Positions 59,022-64,000 of a stretch of 64,000 nt of DNA are shown in pieces. The first letter of the stretch is position 1, and each line of letters opens with the position of its first letter. The notes beneath the pieces are model-generated. The model searched no databases, was not told where the DNA came from, and saw only the letters and a program-made list of their open reading frames with translations. Position numbers and translations under genes: made by a program. Source of the stretch: Urbifossiella limnaea (GTDB lineage Bacteria; Planctomycetota; Planctomycetia; Gemmatales; Gemmataceae). The stretch covers positions 496,001-560,000 of the forward strand of contig NZ_CP036273.1 of the NCBI RefSeq assembly GCF_007747215.1. The letters are read 5' to 3'.

Positions 59022-60932
59022 ATGGACGACACGCCGACCGACGGGTTCCGTCACCACCCGCGCTGGCTGCTGGGCGTGGTCGCGGTGGCGTGCGCCCAGG
59101 CCGGCCTGCTGTTGGGGCTGTTCGGCCCGCACCGCGCGTTCGCCGACCTGCTCGACGACCGGCCCGTCCTCTCGGGCCGACACCCGCTTCACCTGTACCA
59201 CGGCACCCTCGGCGCGGAGGCGTTCCGCGCCCGCGGCGCCACCACCGTCTACGACCCCAACTTCCAGGCCGGGTACGCCAAGACGCCCGTGTTCGACGGC
59301 GCCTGCCGCCCGGCCGAGCTCGTGCTGTGGCTCGCCGGCCGCGGCTACTCGCCGGCCGCGTACAAGGTCGGCCTGTTCGGGCTGCTGCTGCTGGTGCCGC
59401 TCGGCTTCGTGTTGGCCGCCCGCGGCGCCGGGCTCCCCGCCGGCGCCGCCGTGCTCGCGGGGGCCGCCGGCGTGGTGATCTCGGCGACGGGGCCGGTCCA
59501 CCGCCTGATCGACGAGGGCGAGATCGACTACCTGCTGGCCGGGCTCGCGGTCGTCGTGTTCGTGTGCTGGCTGGCCCGGTACGCGAAGTGGTTCGGCGTC
59601 GACTCGTGGCTCGTGCTGGCGGTCACGGCCGCGGCCGGGTGGTACGCGCACCCGGTGGTGTGGGTCGGCGTGCTGCCGGTGGTCGTGGTCTTCTACGTGG
59701 CCGTGGCGCCGCGGCAGGAGCTGGCGTGGCACCTCGGCCTGCTCGGCGTCGTCGCCGCGGGCATCGCCCCGAACGCGTGGTGGCTCACCGACTGGGTCCG
59801 CTACTGGTGGCACCGCGAGCCGAGCCCCGGCGAGCCGGCCCCCCTGCCGACGTGGCAGGCCGTCGCCGGCGGGCCGTCGGACTACGCGGCGCTGCTGAAC
59901 TCGGTGCCGTTCGGCGTGCCGGTCGCGGTGCTGTCGGCGGCCGGGCTCGTGCTCCTGTGGAAGTCCGGGCACCGCGGCGCCGCCGGGCTCGTCGCCGTCA
60001 CCGCGGCCGGCGCCGTGGCGCTGGCGCGGCTGTCGGCGGAGTGGCCGCAGTGCGCCCCGGACACGCCCGACCGCCTGATCCCGCTCGCCGCCGGGCTGCT
60101 GGCGGTGCCGGCGTCGTTCGCCGTGTGGGCGGTCCTGGCCCGGTTCAAACTCGCCGGGCTGGTCACGCTCGCGGCCGTGGCCGGCGTGCTGCTCCTCGGC
60201 TGGGCCGACGGGCCGACCCGGCCGTTGGCCTCGGTGGCGCAGGTGGACTGCCGGCCGCTGCTGGTCGGCCTGTCGGGCGAACAGGACGAGTTGGTCGCGG
60301 CGCTGAAGCGGCACACGACGCCGGAGGCGCGGATCCTCTGGGACGACGGCGACGAGCCGCGGCCGGGGTGGAACTGGACGGCGCTGCTGCCGGTGCTCAC
60401 GGACCGCGCCTACCTCGGCGGGCTGGACCCGGCGTGCGGCGTCGAGTCGGGCTTCTGCCGGATGCAGGCCGGCTGCCTGACCGGCCGCCCGCTCGCGGCC
60501 CGCCCCGACGCCGAGCTGGACCGCTTCTGCCACTGGTACAACGTCGGCTGGGTGGTGGGCCGGACGCCGGCGGCGATCGAGCGGTGGTCGAAGTACCCGG
60601 CCGCGGCGGTGGCGGCCCGGCTGACGGAGGACGGCCGGCCGGTGGTGCTGTTCGAGCTGAAGCGGCCGCGGTCGTTCGTGCTGAGCGGGTCGGCGACGTG
60701 GGACGGGGCAACGACGACGCGGGTGACGCTGTCGAACGTGGTGCCGGACCGCGAGGGCGTGGTGGACCTGAGCCTGCACTGGGCGGACGGCCTGCGGGTG
60801 TACCCGTCGTACGTGAACCGCGGCGAGCCGGACTGGGTGGAGGCGGTGGACGTGGGCGACCCGGTCCGGCACGTCCGGCTGCGCCTGCCCGGCCCCGTCC
60901 CGCGGCTGACGCTGGTGTGGGAGAACCGGTAA
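59022..60932 (+). CDS. Large multi-pass membrane protein, GT-C-like
   Basis: 636 residues from ATG 59022; ATG 59010 is possible. Ten or more hydrophobic helices (LLGVVAVACAQAGLLLGLFG first). The first periplasmic loop is long and contains TTVYDPNFQAGYAKTPVFDG. The C-terminal 190 residues form a soluble domain with FCHWYNVGWVVGRTPAAIERW and beta strands, ending DWVEAVDVGDPVRHVRL. Topology recalls oligosaccharyl or arabinosyl transferases, but catalytic acids were not confirmed. It is similar in layout to the 25103 gene. A -10-like TAGGAT at 59006-59011 with TTGCCC 18 bp upstream would serve it as a near-leaderless transcript. Confidence 0.72.
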   Translation: MDDTPTDGFRHHPRWLLGVVAVACAQAGLLLGLFGPHRAFADLLDDRPVLSGRHPLHLYHGTLGAEAFRARGATTVYDPNFQAGYAKTPVFDGACRPAELVLWLAGRGYSPAAYKVGLFGLLLLVPLGFVLAARGAGLPAGAAVLAGAAGVVISATGPVHRLIDEGEIDYLLAGLAVVVFVCWLARYAKWFGVDSWLVLAVTAAAGWYAHPVVWVGVLPVVVVFYVAVAPRQELAWHLGLLGVVAAGIAPNAWWLTDWVRYWWHREPSPGEPAPLPTWQAVAGGPSDYAALLNSVPFGVPVAVLSAAGLVLLWKSGHRGAAGLVAVTAAGAVALARLSAEWPQCAPDTPDRLIPLAAGLLAVPASFAVWAVLARFKLAGLVTLAAVAGVLLLGWADGPTRPLASVAQVDCRPLLVGLSGEQDELVAALKRHTTPEARILWDDGDEPRPGWNWTALLPVLTDRAYLGGLDPACGVESGFCRMQAGCLTGRPLAARPDAELDRFCHWYNVGWVVGRTPAAIERWSKYPAAAVAARLTEDGRPVVLFELKRPRSFVLSGSATWDGATTTRVTLSNVVPDREGVVDLSLHWADGLRVYPSYVNRGEPDWVEAVDVGDPVRHVRLRLPGPVPRLTLVWENR

Positions 60933-60966
60933 GCTGGCACACACGACGCACCCCCCGGAGGGCGCC

Positions 60967-61686
60967 ATGACCCCGCGGACGACGCCAGACCCCGACCTGC
61001 TGCGGACCCTCGACGAGGCCGAGCAGCGCTACCTGCGCTCCCTCCCGCTGGAGCACTTCATGGAGGCGACCGACCACGCCCGGCAGCGCGAGATCACGCT
61101 CGAGAGCTTCGCCGTCATCCGCGAGGCCCGGCCCGACGTGCAGTGCTTCAACGAACTGCTGGTGCAGTACCCGCGGCGGGGGCGGAAGGCGATCGGGCAG
61201 GTGGTGCCGGACAACTTCATCGTGATCCACCCCGAGCCGATCCAGGCCCGAGGCAACTTCAGCACCCACGTCCAGCCGGTCGGCCCGTTCCTGGTGCTGG
61301 AGTACGTGTCGAAGCACACCCAGCGGAAGGACTACGAGCAGAACTACGACCTGTACGAGGGCGAGCTGAAGGTCCCGTACTACTTGCAATTCTACCCGGA
61401 CAACCAGGAACTGACGCTCTTCCGGCTCGGCCCCGGCGGGTACAAGGCGGTCCGCCCCGACGCCGCCGGTCGGTTGGCGGTCCCGGAGCTGGAACTGGAG
61501 GTCGGGCTGCTCGACGGCTGGGTACGGTTCTGGTTCCGCGGGCAGCTGGTGCCGCTGCCGGGGGAGTTGGTGCGGCGGGAGGCGGAGATGCAGATCGCGC
61601 TCGACGCCGAGCGGGCGGCGCGGCTCGCGGCCGACGCCGAGATTGCCCGGCTGCGCGAGGAGCTGGCGCGGGCGACGGGCGGCTAG
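60967..61686 (+). CDS. Uma2/DUF820 family nuclease-fold protein
   Basis: 239 residues. PD-(D/E)XK-like core: VVPDNFIVI with the first aspartate, then FLVLEYVSKHTQRKDYEQN with glutamate and lysine, then YLQFYPDNQELTLFRL, the Uma2 pattern. A C-terminal coiled segment (LDAERAARLAADAEIARLREEL) is typical of Uma2 members. Uma2 proteins are very numerous in planctomycetes and cyanobacteria and their role is not settled. It lies 34 bases after the membrane-protein gene, and its stop is shared with the convergent kinase stop. Confidence 0.88.
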   Translation: MTPRTTPDPDLLRTLDEAEQRYLRSLPLEHFMEATDHARQREITLESFAVIREARPDVQCFNELLVQYPRRGRKAIGQVVPDNFIVIHPEPIQARGNFSTHVQPVGPFLVLEYVSKHTQRKDYEQNYDLYEGELKVPYYLQFYPDNQELTLFRLGPGGYKAVRPDAAGRLAVPELELEVGLLDGWVRFWFRGQLVPLPGELVRREAEMQIALDAERAARLAADAEIARLREELARATGG

Positions 61687-62654
61687 CGGCCGATCACGGT
61701 GTCGAACGCCTGCCGCAGCTCGGTGTGGTTCTGCGGCCGGTCGGCCGGGTCCTTCGACAGCATCCACAGGCACAGGTCCGACGCCAGCGGCGGCACCCCC
61801 GGCGCCCGCTGCGCCGGCGGCACCGGCACGCTGCTCAGGTGCTGGAAGATCACCTGCACCCGGTTCTTCCCCTCGAACGGCAGCCGGCCCGTGAGCGCCT
61901 CGTACAGCGTCACGCCGAGCGAATAGATGTCGGCCCGGTGGTCCACCGTGCCGGCGTCCTTCGCCTGCTCGGGGGCCAGGTACCCCGCGGTGCCGGCCAA
62001 CTCGGGGCTGATGTCGGTGCGGCCGGCCTGCAACACCTCCGACATGGCCAGTCCGAAGTCGATGAGCTTGGCCGACCCGTTCGGCCCCACCAACATGTTG
62101 TCCGGCTTCACGTCCCGGTGAACCACCCCGGCCTGCCACACCGCCCCGAGCGCGTCGGCCATCTGCGACACGAGGTGCAGCGCCCACCCGGCCGGCAGCG
62201 CGCCGCCGGCCCGCAGGAGCTCGCCGAGCGGCCGGCCCTCGAAGAACTCGGTGACGAGGTACGGCCAGCGCGGGTCGAACCCGAAGTCCATGAACCGCAC
62301 CACCTGCGGGTGCTTCACCCGGCTCAGCGTCAGCGCCTCCGTGCGGAGTTGCTTCATCGCCGCGGCGCGGTCGAACACGTTTGCCCAGTTCAGAATCTTC
62401 AGCGCGACGGGGCAGCTGCGGGCGGCGTCCCAGCCCCGGAAGACGTGGCACGACACGCCCTCGCCGAGCTTGTCCTGCAGCACGAACGAGCCGACCCGGT
62501 CGCCGGTCTGCGGCGGGGGCGGTGTCTCCTGCGGCGGCTCGGCCGTGACCTCGCGCTGCAGGTACGCCAGCGCCCGCGTGTCGCCCGAGCGGGCGGACAC
62601 GGTGGCAGTAATTCCGGCGGGCGACGTGGGCGGGGCGGTTTCGCGGGAACTCAT
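61683..62654 (-). CDS. Serine/threonine protein kinase (Pkn type)
   Basis: 323 residues. N-terminal 50 residues are proline/threonine-rich. Kinase motifs: LGEGVSCHVF (the third glycine of the loop is cysteine), VALKILN with the lysine, VVHRDVKPDN, LIDFGLA, and LAPEQA. All catalytic residues are present, so it should be active; no membrane helix or sensor domain follows, the kinase ending at the C-terminus. It is downstream (49 bases) of the M32 carboxypeptidase gene on the same strand and may be co-transcribed with it. Its stop shares CTAG with the Uma2 stop. Confidence 0.92.
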   Translation of the reverse strand: MSSRETAPPTSPAGITATVSARSGDTRALAYLQREVTAEPPQETPPPPQTGDRVGSFVLQDKLGEGVSCHVFRGWDAARSCPVALKILNWANVFDRAAAMKQLRTEALTLSRVKHPQVVRFMDFGFDPRWPYLVTEFFEGRPLGELLRAGGALPAGWALHLVSQMADALGAVWQAGVVHRDVKPDNMLVGPNGSAKLIDFGLAMSEVLQAGRTDISPELAGTAGYLAPEQAKDAGTVDHRADIYSLGVTLYEALTGRLPFEGKNRVQVIFQHLSSVPVPPAQRAPGVPPLASDLCLWMLSKDPADRPQNHTELRQAFDTVIGR

Positions 62655-62703
62655 ACGACGGCCGGCAGGGGGTGCCGGTGCGGGTTTACCGGTTAGGCGA
62701 ACT

Positions 62704-64000
62704 CTAGCACACGCCGTACAGCGGCCCGAACTTTTCGTTGAGGTACGACATGAACGGCACCGCCGACAGCGGCTCGCCGGTGGCCCGGCGGCACAGCTCG
62801 CCGGCCCGGTAGCGGCCGCCGTGGCGGTGGATGTGCTGGCCCAGCCAGCCCTTGAGGCGGCTGAATTCGCCCCGGCGGAAGTCGTCGTCGAGCCCGGCCA
62901 GGTCGCGGCGGGCGGCGGCCATCAGTTGCGCGGCGTAGAGGTTGCCCAGGGTATAGGTCGGGAAGTAGCCGATGCCGCCGAAGCTCCAGTGGATGTCCTG
63001 GAGGCAGCCGCGGGCGTCGTCGGGCACGTCCAGGCCCAGCAGCGCCTTGAAGCGCTCGTTCCACGCCCCCGGCAGGTCGGCGACGGCCAGGTCGCCGGAG
63101 ATCAGCCCCAGCTCCAGCTCGAACCGCAGTGCCACGTGCAGGTTGTACGTCGCCTCGTCCGCCTCGACGCGGATCAGCGACGGCTTCACCTCGTTGACGG
63201 CGAAGTAGAACCGCTCCGGCTCGACGCCGGCGAGCGCGGCCGGGAACGTCTGGCGGAGGCGCGGGAAGAAGTGGTCCCAGAACGGCCGGCCGCGGCCGAC
63301 CTGGTTCTCCCACAGGCGGCTCTGGCTCTCGTGGATGCCGAGCGAGCACGCGCCGCCGACCGGCGTGCCGAAGTGCTCGGCCGGCAGGTTCTGCTCGTAC
63401 AGCCCGTGGCCCGTCTCGTGCAGGACGCCGAAGAACGCCTCGCTGAAGAACCGCGGGTTGTACCGCGTGGTGAGCCGGCAGTCGCCGGGGCCGACGCCGG
63501 AGCAGAACGGGTGCGCCGTGGTGTCGAGCCGGCCGGCGGCGAAGTCGAACCCGAACGCGGCCGCGGCCGCCTCGGCGAACACCTTCTGCCGCTCGACCGG
63601 GAAGTCGCGTTCGAGCACGCTCCGGTCGGGCTTCTTGCCGCTGTCGCCGATGGCCTTGATGAGCGGCACGAGGCTGCGGGTGAGGCCGGCGAACACCTCG
63701 CGCACCTCGGCGACGGTCGCCCCGGGCTCGTACTCGTCGAGAAGGGCGTTGTACGGGTGGTCGGTGTAGCCGACGGCCTGCGCCTCCTGCCGCTTCAGGG
63801 CCACGACCTGTTCCAGTAGCGGGCGGAAGGCGGGGAAGTCGTTGGCGGCGCGGGCCTGCTGCCACGCCTGCTGCGCGGCGGTGGTGACGCGGGCCAGCTC
63901 CTCCACGAGCGACGCCGGCAGCTTGGTGCTGCGGTCGTACCCGCGGCGCAGCTCGCGCACGTTCGCGGCGGCGTCGGATTCGGGGTCGCGCACCAGGTCG
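62704..64000 (-). CDS. Carboxypeptidase Taq family (M32) metallopeptidase, N-terminus outside window
   Basis: 432 residues are visible; M32 enzymes have about 500, so some 60-70 N-terminal residues lie past 64000. The active-site motif HETGH is present in GVLHETGHGLYEQ, with the downstream glutamate region GIHESQSRLWEN. Further family blocks: VGPGDCRLTTRYNPRFF and GIGYFPTYTLGNLYAAQL. It removes C-terminal residues from peptides, is zinc or cobalt dependent and cytoplasmic. Confidence 0.93.
   Translation of the reverse strand, partial: DLVRDPESDAAANVRELRRGYDRSTKLPASLVEELARVTTAAQQAWQQARAANDFPAFRPLLEQVVALKRQEAQAVGYTDHPYNALLDEYEPGATVAEVREVFAGLTRSLVPLIKAIGDSGKKPDRSVLERDFPVERQKVFAEAAAAAFGFDFAAGRLDTTAHPFCSGVGPGDCRLTTRYNPRFFSEAFFGVLHETGHGLYEQNLPAEHFGTPVGGACSLGIHESQSRLWENQVGRGRPFWDHFFPRLRQTFPAALAGVEPERFYFAVNEVKPSLIRVEADEATYNLHVALRFELELGLISGDLAVADLPGAWNERFKALLGLDVPDDARGCLQDIHWSFGGIGYFPTYTLGNLYAAQLMAAARRDLAGLDDDFRRGEFSRLKGWLGQHIHRHGGRYRAGELCRRATGEPLSAVPFMSYLNEKFGPLYGVC

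Overview
The window looks like chromosomal DNA of a planctomycete, most likely of the Gemmataceae. The evidence is gene content: a DUF1559 prepilin-like protein, a DUF1501 sulfatase-like protein, a PVC-type beta-propeller fusion, UnbV/CRTAC1-type FG-GAP proteins, Uma2 nucleases, Pkn-type kinases with appended repeat domains, and many secreted or lipoprotein genes of unknown role. G+C is very high throughout. The family assignment is inference; the planctomycete features are read from the sequence. Genes are mostly singletons or short operons, separated by hairpin-forming intergenic DNA.

1-8.1 kb (+ strand): 3' end of a TPR gene, a serine-less alpha/beta-hydrolase-like protein, an SGNH/PVC propeller/HEAT fusion, a DUF1559 protein, a propeller protein ending in a CxxCH haem site, and a small lipoprotein. 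8.1-14.5 kb (- strand): a translationally coupled three-gene operon encoding a TPR/FG-GAP/ASPIC giant, a UnbV/CRTAC1 protein and a UnbU/RnfD-like membrane protein. 14.5-18.1 kb: a kinase with leucine-rich repeats, divergent from a HEAT membrane protein. 18.3-24.9 kb: a large SNF2/RapA-type helicase with a tightly linked unknown protein, convergent with recD2. 25-36 kb: GT-C-like membrane protein, ParB-like protein, lipoproteins, redoxin-fold protein, polysaccharide deacetylase, SPFH protein and a secreted FG-GAP protein. 36-42 kb: PDZ protein, an aminotransferase preceded by what reads as a complete ribosome-mediated attenuator, two VOC proteins, an EAL phosphodiesterase and an APH-fold protein.

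42.2-56.0 kb is a tad/flp pilus locus: two Flp pilins, TadV/CpaA peptidase, CpaB, secretin, CpaE/TadZ, CpaF/TadA, TadB, TadC, an OmpA-like lipoprotein, a 71-residue membrane protein, an AAA+ ATPase and a TadD-like TPR lipoprotein. Every gene junction examined in it holds a stem-loop, some with perfect arms of 25-39 bp. 56-64 kb: DUF1501 protein, tRNA-Ala(GGC), an IS630-family element, a large membrane protein, a Uma2 nuclease, a second kinase and a truncated M32 carboxypeptidase.

Most noteworthy: the attenuator at 37.5-37.7 kb, the UnbU/UnbV operon, the helicase pair at 18-22.7 kb, the hairpin-at-every-junction layout of the tad locus, and at least one family of dispersed REP-like palindromes.
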